A stretch of DNA of 21,168 nucleotides from Lachnospiraceae bacterium UBA7188 (GTDB lineage: Bacteria; Bacillota; Clostridia; Lachnospirales; Lachnospiraceae): assembly GCA_002490995.1 (NCBI GenBank), contig DKVC01000044.1, positions 1 through 21,168 on the forward strand. The letters run 5' to 3'. Position 1 is the stretch's first letter. Each line of letters opens with the position of its first letter. Position numbers and translations under genes: made by a program. Below are positions 1-6,323 of this stretch, in pieces. The notes under the pieces are model-generated. The model had not been told where the DNA came from. It saw only the letters and a program-made list of their open reading frames with translations, and did no database searches.

Positions 1-1
1 A

Positions 2-1192
2 GTGATGGTGCTGACCGGAGGACCCGGCACAGGCAAGACCACGACCACCCACGGGATCATATCGGCCTACAAAGCATACGGCCTGAAAATTCTGCTTGCG
101 GCACCCACGGGACGGGCGGCAAAGCGGATGACGGAGACCACCGGGCTGGAGGCGAAGACGATCCACAGACTGCTGGAATGCAAGCCGCCGGAGGGCTATC
201 AGCGGAATGAGGAAAATCCGCTGGAGGGGGATGTGTTGATTGTGGATGAGTGTTCCATGATCGATGTGATCCTGATGAATGCGCTGCTGAAAGCGATCCC
301 GGCCACAATGCGTCTGATCCTGGTGGGGGACATCGATCAGCTCCCCTCCGTAGGAGCGGGAAATGTGCTGCGGGATATCATTGACTCCGGGGCGTTTCCG
401 GTGGTCAGACTGACGCGGATCTTCAGACAGGCACAGTCGAGCCGCATTATCATGAATGCCCATCGGATCAACGAGGGCAGGATGCCGGATATCAGCAACG
501 GGAGGACCACGGATTTTTTCTTTCTGGAAAATGAGGATCCGGATGCAGTCACGGCTCAGATCGTAAAGCTGGTGCAGACCAGTCTTCCGCGCTGCTATCA
601 GGTGGAACCGTCCCAGATCCAGGTGCTGACGCCGATGCAGCGGGGGACGGTGGGGGCAATCAACCTGAATCTGTCTCTGCAGGAGGCATTGAATCCGCCG
701 GAGCAGGATGTCTTTCTGCGCGGCAGGGGAAAGGTCAGAATGCCGAAGGAGTGCCTGCGCCGGAGCGGTTTTGCATACCGCGCGGCGGATAAGGTGATGC
801 AGATCAAGAATAATTACGACAAGGAAGTTTTCAACGGTGATATTGGAATCATTGAAGCGATCCATGAGACGGACAGGACACTGACGGTAAATTTTGACGG
901 CAGAAGTGTCGAGTATGACGTGACAGAGCTGGACGAGCTGGTTCACGCCTACGCGACGACGATTCACAAAGCGCAGGGATCAGAGTATCCCATTGTCGTC
1001 ATGCCGATTCTGATGAACCATTATGTGATGCTGCAGAGGAACCTGGTTTACACAGGCATTACCCGGGCGAAGAAAATCCTGGTTATGGTGGGGACGAAGA
1101 AAGCGCTTGCCTATGCGGTGAGGAACGTGACCGTAACCCGGCGCAATACCATGCTGACAGAGCGTTTGGGCGGAGCGGGGGAGGCGGAGTAA
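2..1192 (+). CDS. recD2: RecD2-type ATP-dependent DNA helicase, C-terminal part (5' truncated by window)
   Basis: This is the motor portion of a superfamily 1 (5'-3') DNA helicase of the RecD/RecD2 (YrrC) family, which unwinds DNA during repair and recombination. The reading frame is already open at the window edge, so the N-terminal part and true start are missing. Visible motifs in order: Walker A GGPGTGKTTTT at the start, Walker B LIVDECSMID (about residue 80), motif III LVGDIDQLPSVGAGN, motif IV LTRIFRQAQSS, motif V AYATTIHKAQGSEYP and motif VI LVYTGITRAKK near the C-terminus. This is the standard RecD order including the UvrD-C-like C-terminal domain. No RecB or RecC gene is seen nearby, which fits the stand-alone RecD2 form, although upstream sequence is not available. 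The gene ends with TAA 31 bp before a palindromic repeat element. The family call is secure. RecD2 rather than RecBCD-RecD is inferred. Confidence 0.93.
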   Translation: MMVLTGGPGTGKTTTTHGIISAYKAYGLKILLAAPTGRAAKRMTETTGLEAKTIHRLLECKPPEGYQRNEENPLEGDVLIVDECSMIDVILMNALLKAIPATMRLILVGDIDQLPSVGAGNVLRDIIDSGAFPVVRLTRIFRQAQSSRIIMNAHRINEGRMPDISNGRTTDFFFLENEDPDAVTAQIVKLVQTSLPRCYQVEPSQIQVLTPMQRGTVGAINLNLSLQEALNPPEQDVFLRGRGKVRMPKECLRRSGFAYRAADKVMQIKNNYDKEVFNGDIGIIEAIHETDRTLTVNFDGRSVEYDVTELDELVHAYATTIHKAQGSEYPIVVMPILMNHYVMLQRNLVYTGITRAKKILVMVGTKKALAYAVRNVTVTRRNTMLTERLGGAGEAE

Positions 1193-1223
1193 CGAGGCGC
1201 TTACCTGTTAACATTTAGCCTCC

Positions 1224-1329
1224 TTAGGAATTGTCGGAAAATAACTGCTGCAATTGCTTCAGGCAAAAGCCGTGAAATACAATAAAAATTGCCATAAACC
1301 TGCAGCAGTTATTTGTAGACACTTCCTCA
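1224..1329 (+). repeat. Palindromic hairpin element, copy 1 (106 bp)
   Basis: A 106-bp imperfect palindrome. The left end reads TTAGGAATTGTCGGA and the right end GTAGACACTTCCTCA. They pair as an outer stem (AGGAA-N-TGTC / GACA-N-TTCCT) with a small mismatched patch. An inner perfect 14-bp stem follows: AAATAACTGCTGCA at 1239-1252 pairs with 1301-1314. The loop is 48 nt. The same sequence, inverted and with only scattered differences, is at 9135-9240. The element lies between the convergent ends of the recD2-like gene and the BFD-like gene, so it could act as a transcript end or RNA-stability hairpin for either. It has no U-tract of a classical terminator and no ORF of its own. Confidence 0.85.
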
Positions 1330-1421
1330 TGCTGGCAAATGTTTTCGGGCGCGGGTTTAGCAGCCGTATAAATCATGTGCAGAGCCGCAGGCTGTGGCAG
1401 CGCGGCTAAAATGGATGCCAT

Positions 1422-1613
1422 TCAGGGAGTATCGCGTTCTGCCCTGAAATGGGCAATGAGCGCCTCCACTTCTTCCAGACATGCGCCGCATACCGTGCTG
1501 GCTCCGGTAGCTTCCTGTACCTCTTCCAGTGTAGCCGCACCGGAATCCACGGCTTCTTTGATCCGCCCGCAGGTAACGCCCATACAGTTGCATACTATTT
1601 TTTCCATATCCAT
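1422..1613 (-). CDS. BFD-like [2Fe-2S]-binding small protein
   Basis: A 63-residue protein with the cysteine pattern of the BFD-like (bacterioferritin-associated ferredoxin) [2Fe-2S] domain: CNC at residues 8-10 and CGAC at 42-45, with the typical helical stretches TCGRIKEAVDSGAATLEEVQ between them. Such domains occur alone or fused to NAD(P)H-nitrite reductases and other flavoenzymes and carry an electron-transfer or iron-sensing cluster. The start chosen is the ATG at 1613, which has an AAGGAAGG ribosome site 8 nt upstream. The frame could be extended upstream to 1682, but that part has no ribosome site and does not resemble the family. The gene stands alone, opposite to its neighbours, with no bacterioferritin gene in view, so its partner is unknown. 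Confidence 0.85.
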   Translation of the reverse strand: MDMEKIVCNCMGVTCGRIKEAVDSGAATLEEVQEATGASTVCGACLEEVEALIAHFRAERDTP

Positions 1614-1659
1614 ATCATGTACCTTCCTTTCCAGGATTAGGATATGCGGAGAAGGGTAT

Positions 1660-1689
1660 TTTATACTCACGTGCAAAAACATTTGCCAA
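1660..1689 (-). promoter_or_regulatory. Possible sigma-A promoter of the BFD-like gene
   Basis: On the minus strand TTGGCA (1689-1684) and TATAAA (1665-1660) are separated by 18 bp, about 47 bp upstream of the chosen start of the BFD-like gene. The fit is moderate: five of six bases in each box, with a slightly long spacer. Confidence 0.4.
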
Positions 1690-1756
1690 TGTAAATGTAT
1701 AGCGAGTTAGCGCTTCTGCGAAACCAGGGCAGAAAGCGGCATACAATAGAAGCGGT

Positions 1757-1788
1757 ATACTCACGAGTATGATCTGACGCAGGTCAGA
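1757..1788. repeat. Two adjacent short inverted repeats
   Basis: ATACTC-AC-GAGTAT (1757-1770) and TCTGAC-GCAG-GTCAGA (1773-1788) are two perfect 6-bp inverted repeats, three bases apart, in the divergent region between the BFD-like gene and nth. They could be operator half-sites or the remains of a hairpin element. Nothing further can be said from sequence alone. Together with the two palindromic elements just downstream they account for most of the recognisable structure in the 338-bp gene-free stretch 1614-1951. Confidence 0.4.
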
Positions 1789-1802
1789 CAGCAGATATTG
1801 AC

Positions 1803-1826
1803 AGGAACTGTCGGCAGACATTTCCA
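1803..1826. repeat. Internally deleted remnant of the palindromic element (mini copy)
   Basis: The sequence AGGAACTGTCGG directly followed by CAGACATTTCC consists of the two outer arms of the 106-bp element with the inner stem and loop missing. It abuts the next full-length element, whose end overlaps at 1826, so two family members lie in tandem upstream of nth. Confidence 0.6.
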
Positions 1827-1929
1827 TAGGAATTGTGAAGAAATAAATTTGCACTTTCAGGAACAACGCACCAGTATATATGCACCTTCCTGCGCGGAAT
1901 CCTGCAAATTTATTTCGTAACACTTCCAT
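1826..1929 (+). repeat. Palindromic hairpin element, divergent copy (104 bp)
   Basis: It has the same architecture and size as the element at 1224-1329 but a different inner stem. The outer arms are ATAGGAATTGT and ACACTTCC, with mismatched patches GAAG / CGTA. A perfect 13-bp inner stem pairs AAATAAATTTGCA (1841-1853) with its complement (1903-1915). The loop is 49 nt. Compared with copy 1, the stem-tip bases have changed on both arms so that pairing is kept. It lies 23 bp upstream of the nth start codon and ends just before the nth ribosome site. Confidence 0.75.
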
Positions 1930-1951
1930 ACGATAGGAAGCAGGAAAACAA

Positions 1952-2590
1952 ATGACAAAAAAACAACGTGCACTTGAAATAATCGAAAGACTGAAAAAAG
2001 AATACCCCGCAGCCGACTGCACCCTGGACTACGACCAGGCGTGGAAGCTTCTGGTGAGCGTACGACTGGCGGCACAATGTACGGATGCCAGAGTAAATGT
2101 GGTGGTGGAAAAGCTCTACGAAAAATTCCCGGATATCAATGCCCTGGCGGAAGCGGAAGTGGACGAAATCGAGAAAATCGTCCGCCCCTGCGGCCTGGGT
2201 AAAAGTAAGGCAAGGGATATCAACGCCTGCATGAAGATGCTCAGGGATGTCTACGGGGGAAAGGTTCCGGAGGATTTTGACAAGCTTCTGGCGCTGCCGG
2301 GCGTGGGCAGGAAAAGCGCTAACCTGATCATGGGGGATGTGTTCGGGAAGCCTGCCATTGTGACGGATACCCACTGCATCCGTCTGGTGAACCGCATGGG
2401 GCTGGTGGATGGCATCAAGGAGCCGGCAAAGGTGGAAAAGGCGCTCTGGAAAATTATCCCGCCTGCTGAGGGCAATGATTTCTGCCATCGCCTTGTGAAC
2501 CACGGCCGGGAAGTATGTACGGCGCGGACGAAGCCCTTTTGTGACAGATGCTGCCTGGAAGATATCTGTAAGAAGGCTGGCGTGGAATAA
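1952..2590 (+). CDS. nth: Endonuclease III (DNA glycosylase/AP lyase)
   Basis: Base-excision repair enzyme that removes oxidised pyrimidines and cleaves the abasic site. The 212 residues match the family's length. The helix-hairpin-helix LPGVGRKSAN (about 115-124) carries the catalytic lysine K121, and VTDTHC carries the catalytic aspartate D139, equivalent to E. coli K120 and D138. The C-terminal [4Fe-4S] cysteines are C189, C197, C200 and C206. The first spacing is seven residues, one more than the C-X6-C-X2-C-X5-C of the E. coli enzyme. The start is ATG 1952, preceded by AGGAAG and CAGGA-type ribosome sites. Two palindromic elements lie directly upstream. The next gene starts about 140 bp downstream and need not be co-transcribed. 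Confidence 0.96.
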   Translation: MTKKQRALEIIERLKKEYPAADCTLDYDQAWKLLVSVRLAAQCTDARVNVVVEKLYEKFPDINALAEAEVDEIEKIVRPCGLGKSKARDINACMKMLRDVYGGKVPEDFDKLLALPGVGRKSANLIMGDVFGKPAIVTDTHCIRLVNRMGLVDGIKEPAKVEKALWKIIPPAEGNDFCHRLVNHGREVCTARTKPFCDRCCLEDICKKAGVE

Positions 2591-2731
2591 ATGCGGGCAT
2601 ATTCCGGCATCCGTTCAATCGCAAAGAGGGTTTCATTCCCCGCAAAACTGTGATTATGGCAAAGCTGTAAAGTCTATTTTCCAAGTACGCCGAATATAGA
2701 TTTCTGTAGAAAAAAACATGGGAGTATGCCT

Positions 2732-3868
2732 ATGGAAATCTATGTGGTAAAATCGGGAGACAGTGTGGACAGCATTGCGCAGCAGCTGGATGCCAATGCG
2801 GAGCAGATAATTTTTGACAATCAGCTGGAGTACCCTTATGCGCTTGCGGTAGGGCAGGCGCTGCTGATCAACCGTTATGTCAGAAATGCGACCCGGGCAA
2901 TCACGGTAAGCGGTTATGCTTATCCCTTTATCGAACGGGAGGTACTGGAGCAGACATTGCCGTATTTATCGGAACTTCCTGTATTTTCGTACGGTTTTAC
3001 AATGGAAGGGGAACTGCTGCCGCCTTCCTATGGGGACGACAGCTGGATGATCACGGAAGCCATTCGGTTCGGTACGCTGCCCATACTGACACTGACCCCC
3101 TTCGGCACGGACGGAAACTTCAATAATCAGCTGATCCATTCCGTGGTCAACAATCCGGAATATACAGACAGGCTGATTCAGAACCTGCTGGAAACCATGT
3201 CCGCAAAAGGTTACGAGGGCGTGGATATTGATTTTGAATACATTCTGGCGGAAGACAGGGATGCCTTTTCAGCTTTTGTGCGGCAGGTAGCGGAAACCAT
3301 GCGCGCTTCCGGATACCATACCTCCGTCGCGCTGGCACCCAAGACAAGCGCCGACCAGGCAGGGCTGTTATATGAGGGAAAGGACTACCGGGCGTTAGGG
3401 GAAGCTGCCGACCATGTACTGCTGATGACCTACGAGTGGGGCTATACCTATGGTCCTCCTATGGCAGTGGCACCTATTAATCAGGTCCGCAGGGTAGTGG
3501 AATATGCCCTGACGGAAATTCCTGCTGACAAGGTTGACCTGGGCATCCCCAATTACGGTTACGACTGGCCGTTGCCTTTTGAACGGGGTATCACCAGGGC
3601 AACTACGCTGAGCAATGTGGGAGCGGTGCGCCTGGCAGTGGAACAGGGGGCGGAGATCAAATTTGACAATCTGGCGGAAAGCCCTTATTTTACCTATGTC
3701 AGCGACGGAATTGCCCATGAGGTGTGGTTCGAGGATGTGAGAAGCCTGCAGGCAAAATTCCGGTTGATTCAGGAGTATAACCTGCACGGCTGCGGCTACT
3801 GGCAGATCATGAAATGGTTCCGCGCCAACTGGCTGTTATTGCATAACCAGTTTTATATCTTAAAATGA
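2732..3868 (+). CDS. LysM-GH18 hydrolase (SleL/YaaH-like, probable spore peptidoglycan N-acetylglucosaminidase)
   Basis: A 378-residue protein with one N-terminal LysM domain (about residues 1-46, IYVVKSGDSVDSIAQQLDANA ... VGQALLI) followed by a glycoside hydrolase family 18 barrel. The catalytic strand reads YEGVDIDFEY, with E169 as the expected proton donor and D165/D167 upstream. The first Asp of the usual DGxDxDxE is Glu here. There is no signal peptide, as in the SleL/YaaH cortex-lytic group made in the mother cell, so a spore coat or cortex role is inferred. The start at 2732 is preferred over the in-frame ATG at 2726 because GGGAG at 2720-2724 lies 7 nt from the former and only 1 nt from the latter. 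The stop overlaps the longest frame of the next gene. Confidence 0.88.
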   Translation: MEIYVVKSGDSVDSIAQQLDANAEQIIFDNQLEYPYALAVGQALLINRYVRNATRAITVSGYAYPFIEREVLEQTLPYLSELPVFSYGFTMEGELLPPSYGDDSWMITEAIRFGTLPILTLTPFGTDGNFNNQLIHSVVNNPEYTDRLIQNLLETMSAKGYEGVDIDFEYILAEDRDAFSAFVRQVAETMRASGYHTSVALAPKTSADQAGLLYEGKDYRALGEAADHVLLMTYEWGYTYGPPMAVAPINQVRRVVEYALTEIPADKVDLGIPNYGYDWPLPFERGITRATTLSNVGAVRLAVEQGAEIKFDNLAESPYFTYVSDGIAHEVWFEDVRSLQAKFRLIQEYNLHGCGYWQIMKWFRANWLLLHNQFYILK

Positions 3869-3885
3869 GAAAGAAGGTGATATAT

Positions 3886-4386
3886 ATGAGTGCATTACCG
3901 ATAGAGGATATGAGTAAGACATATCTGGAGCATTCAATGGTTATCCACAATTTCGTTATTAAAGTGGGAAGCCAGATGAAAGACAGCCTTTGCCGTGTGT
4001 TTGGTGACAGTGTGCAATACCAATGGCGTGAAAATGATGATAAAGTGGTTATTCCGGATGTGTCTATTATTTGTAACATGAGAGACAGAAAAAATGTTTC
4101 TTTTACCGGAATCCCCCGTTTTGTAATGGAAGTATTATCAGACGCTACAGAAAGCTATGACCGCGGCGAGAAAATGGATATATACGGAAAAGTTGGCGTT
4201 TCAGAGTATTGGATTGTGGACTGGCGAAAAAAGCAGGTCGAAATATATATGTTTGACTGGAAAGAAGATGATACATGCTATTCCTATCTTTTTAAAAAAG
4301 TGACAGCGGAAAACAAGGATGAATTGCAAATCGTAATGTTTCCCAATCTGCATATTTCTTTTGATGAGCTTTTTGATATTGAATAG
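3886..4386 (+). CDS. Uma2-family (DUF820) restriction-endonuclease-fold protein
   Basis: A 166-residue protein with the Uma2/DUF820 signature of the PD-(D/E)xK fold: VIPDVSIIC (D58), then FVMEVLSDATESYDRGEKMDIY (E82 ... K96), then GVSEYWIVDWRKKQVEIY. The cellular role of this family is not established; it is abundant in cyanobacteria and scattered in Clostridia. The start at 3886 has AAGGTGA 5 nt upstream; a longer frame from 3865 would overlap the previous stop but has no ribosome site. Base composition is visibly more AT-rich than the flanking genes, with many AAA, GAT and TAT codons, which suggests separate acquisition. It sits between the LysM-GH18 gene and the nucleoside phosphorylase with no functional link apparent. 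The family call is firm and the function is open. Confidence 0.88.
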   Translation: MSALPIEDMSKTYLEHSMVIHNFVIKVGSQMKDSLCRVFGDSVQYQWRENDDKVVIPDVSIICNMRDRKNVSFTGIPRFVMEVLSDATESYDRGEKMDIYGKVGVSEYWIVDWRKKQVEIYMFDWKEDDTCYSYLFKKVTAENKDELQIVMFPNLHISFDELFDIE

Positions 4387-4408
4387 GAAGTATATGGAGG
4401 AACGGAAT

Positions 4409-5713
4409 ATGAGAATGTACGACATTATCATGAAAAAGAGAAACGGCGGAGAACTGACAGCAGAGGAAATCCGTTTTTTCATAGACGGCTACACCAGGGG
4501 GGAGATTCCTGACTATCAGGTCTCCGCCCTGATGATGGCAGTTTATTTTCAGAAGATGACAGAAAGCGAGACTCTGGCGCTGACCATGGCCATGGCAGAC
4601 AGCGGCGACAGGCTGGATCTAACGGAAATCCGCGGGATCAAGGTGGACAAGCACAGCACAGGCGGAGTGGGGGACAAGACTTCCCTGGCTTTGGCGCCCA
4701 TGGTGGCAGCCTGCGGTATTCCTGTGGCAAAGATGAGCGGGAGGGGCCTGGGCCATACCGGCGGAACAATTGACAAGCTGGAAAGCTTCCCCGGCTTCAC
4801 CACGGCGCTTACCACAAGGCAGTTTATTGAAAATGTGAACCATATCGGCATTGCCATTATGGGACAGACTGCCGACCTGGCTCCTGCCGACAAGAAGCTG
4901 TATGCCCTGCGGGATGTGACTGCAACAGTGGACAATATGTCGCTGATCGCCAGTTCTATCATGAGCAAGAAGCTGGCTGCCGGAGCAGATGCCATTGTGC
5001 TGGATGTGAAGACCGGAAGCGGCGCATTTATGAAGAAAGAATCCGATGCCAGGGCGCTTGCGGAGGAGATGGTGAAAATTGGCAAAAACGCCGGCCGGAA
5101 AACGATTGCCGTCATCTCTGACATGGACCAGCCGCTGGGCTATGCGGTGGGAAATGCTCTGGAAGTAAAGGAAGCCATAGAAACCCTGAAGGGCAACGGC
5201 CCCGCAGATTTTCTGGAACTGTGTCTGACTCTTGGAAGCCAGATGCTGATTGCCGGAGGGAAGGCAGGCGACAGCAAGCAGGCAAAGGAGATGCTGGAAG
5301 CCGTGATTGCCGACGGCAACGCCCTGGAAAAAATGGCGGAATTCGTGGAGGCCCAGGGGGGCAGCAGGGAAACGGTGTATCATCCGGAGCAGCTGCCAAA
5401 GGCCCGGATTGTCCGTCCGGTTCCGGCTCCCGTAAGCGGTTATATCGATCATATTGTCTGCGATGAAGTGGGAATCTGTTCGCTGATTTTAGGAGGCGGC
5501 AGGGAGACCAAGGAAAGCGAAATCGACTTGTCCGTGGGACTGGTACTGTGCGGAAAGGTGGGAGACTATGTCAGGGCTGGAGAAGCGCTGGCAATGCTTT
5601 ATGCCAATGACGGGGGAAAGGCGGAGGCGGCGGAAAAACGGTACCTGGCAGCCTGCAGCATCACGGATACGCCTCCGGAGAAAGCTCCTTTTATCAAGGC
5701 AGTTATTGTATAG
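4409..5713 (+). CDS. pdp: Pyrimidine-nucleoside phosphorylase
   Basis: Catalyses phosphorolysis of thymidine, deoxyuridine or uridine to the base and (deoxy)ribose-1-phosphate in pyrimidine salvage. At 434 residues it has the usual family length. It shows the phosphate-binding stretch KHSTGGVGDKTSL (81-93) and the thymidine/pyrimidine phosphorylase signature SGRGLGHTGGTIDKLE (110-125). A lipoyl-like C-terminal domain (VSGYIDHIVCDEVG ... VGDYVRAGEALAMLYAND) completes the fold. The start at 4409 has GGAGG 8 nt upstream; the frame is open further 5' but lacks a better ribosome site. Low-GC Gram-positive enzymes of this family usually accept both uridine and thymidine, so the pdp name is preferred to deoA. 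No other deo gene is adjacent. Confidence 0.95.
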   Translation: MRMYDIIMKKRNGGELTAEEIRFFIDGYTRGEIPDYQVSALMMAVYFQKMTESETLALTMAMADSGDRLDLTEIRGIKVDKHSTGGVGDKTSLALAPMVAACGIPVAKMSGRGLGHTGGTIDKLESFPGFTTALTTRQFIENVNHIGIAIMGQTADLAPADKKLYALRDVTATVDNMSLIASSIMSKKLAAGADAIVLDVKTGSGAFMKKESDARALAEEMVKIGKNAGRKTIAVISDMDQPLGYAVGNALEVKEAIETLKGNGPADFLELCLTLGSQMLIAGGKAGDSKQAKEMLEAVIADGNALEKMAEFVEAQGGSRETVYHPEQLPKARIVRPVPAPVSGYIDHIVCDEVGICSLILGGGRETKESEIDLSVGLVLCGKVGDYVRAGEALAMLYANDGGKAEAAEKRYLAACSITDTPPEKAPFIKAVIV

Positions 5714-5905
5714 ATGGGACAGATGTGTCATCCGTTATACAGTTACTGGGCAAATGCTATTCTGGCGGGCAGGGAGATGCCGGAGGAAGAGCGCTGCGAC
5801 GGATATCCCCGGCTGGAAAATTCTGAAGATGAGTATAACGTGCTGTCGTACAAATGTATCGGCTTCAGTTCCATGCATAGATTCGGGTCTTCCGTAATAA
5901 AATGA
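5714..5905 (+). CDS. Possible small hypothetical protein
   Basis: A 63-codon frame whose ATG directly follows the stop codon of the nucleoside phosphorylase gene. The predicted peptide begins MGQMCHPLYSYWANAILAG and has no domain I recognise, no signal peptide and only two cysteines. There is no clear ribosome site, so expression would depend on translational coupling. The alternative is that this roughly 230-bp gap is non-coding or contains degraded sequence. Listed because it fills the gap up to yqfC on the coding strand. Confidence 0.25.
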   Translation: MGQMCHPLYSYWANAILAGREMPEEERCDGYPRLENSEDEYNVLSYKCIGFSSMHRFGSSVIK

Positions 5906-5950
5906 AGCATGAAGAAAAAGAATGGCCGAATGCAAAGAGGCGAAATAAAA

Positions 5951-6289
5951 ATGGAAGAAAGGCGCTGCATGGAGGAAAGAGGCTCCCGGGAAGGAAGATA
6001 TTCCGCGGGAGGGCGCCTGGCAGGAGAGAGACATACCATGGAAGCTTTGATAGACTCCCTGAAGTTCCCCAAGGATATCTGCATGGGGGCCATGAAGGTG
6101 ACCATGACAGGCAACCGGGAAGCCTGGATTGAGAATTACCGGGGAATTCTGGAATATACCGAGAATCTGATCCTGCTCCAGGGCAAGACATGCCAGGTCT
6201 GTTTCGAGGGCAGCGGGCTTTCTGTAGACTATTATACCAATGAAGATATGAAGATCAGCGGCTGCATCAGTTGTGTCAGGTACAGCTGA
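5951..6289 (+). CDS. yqfC: YqfC-type sporulation protein (YabP/YqfC family)
   Basis: A small sporulation protein of the YabP/YqfC family, expressed in the mother cell in Bacillus. The domain covers the C-terminal 80 residues: LKFPKDICMGAMKVTMTGNR, then WIENYRGILEYTENLILLQ, then LSVDYYTNEDMKISGCI. It is followed immediately by yqfD, the conserved partner order. The start is uncertain. ATG 5951 (AGAGG 10 nt upstream) gives 112 residues with an Arg/Glu-rich N-terminus. ATG 6038 (AGGAG 11 nt upstream) gives 83 residues and leaves almost only the domain. The frame is open back to ATG 5909. The stop lies downstream of a GTG at 6273 that could serve as an early yqfD start. The function is unknown in detail. 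Confidence 0.82.
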   Translation: MEERRCMEERGSREGRYSAGGRLAGERHTMEALIDSLKFPKDICMGAMKVTMTGNREAWIENYRGILEYTENLILLQGKTCQVCFEGSGLSVDYYTNEDMKISGCISCVRYS

Positions 6290-6323
6290 AACGGCAGAAG
6301 GACGGAGGCGGGACTGGAAAAAT

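Noticed and set aside
1383..1407. GC-rich inverted repeat AGCCGC...GCGGCT as terminator of the BFD-like gene
   Set aside because: Only 6 bp, and no T-run follows on the minus strand.
1224..1421. 65-codon minus-strand ORF covering palindromic copy 1
   Set aside because: Its codons run through the palindrome, there is no ribosome site, and copy 2 carries no equivalent gene context.
4619..5452. 277-codon minus-strand frame within the nucleoside phosphorylase gene
   Set aside because: Shadow of a well-supported gene with no motif.
5902..6132. 76-codon plus-strand frame overlapping yqfC
   Set aside because: Different frame from the recognisable YqfC domain; its Arg/Gly-rich product is typical of an out-of-frame reading.
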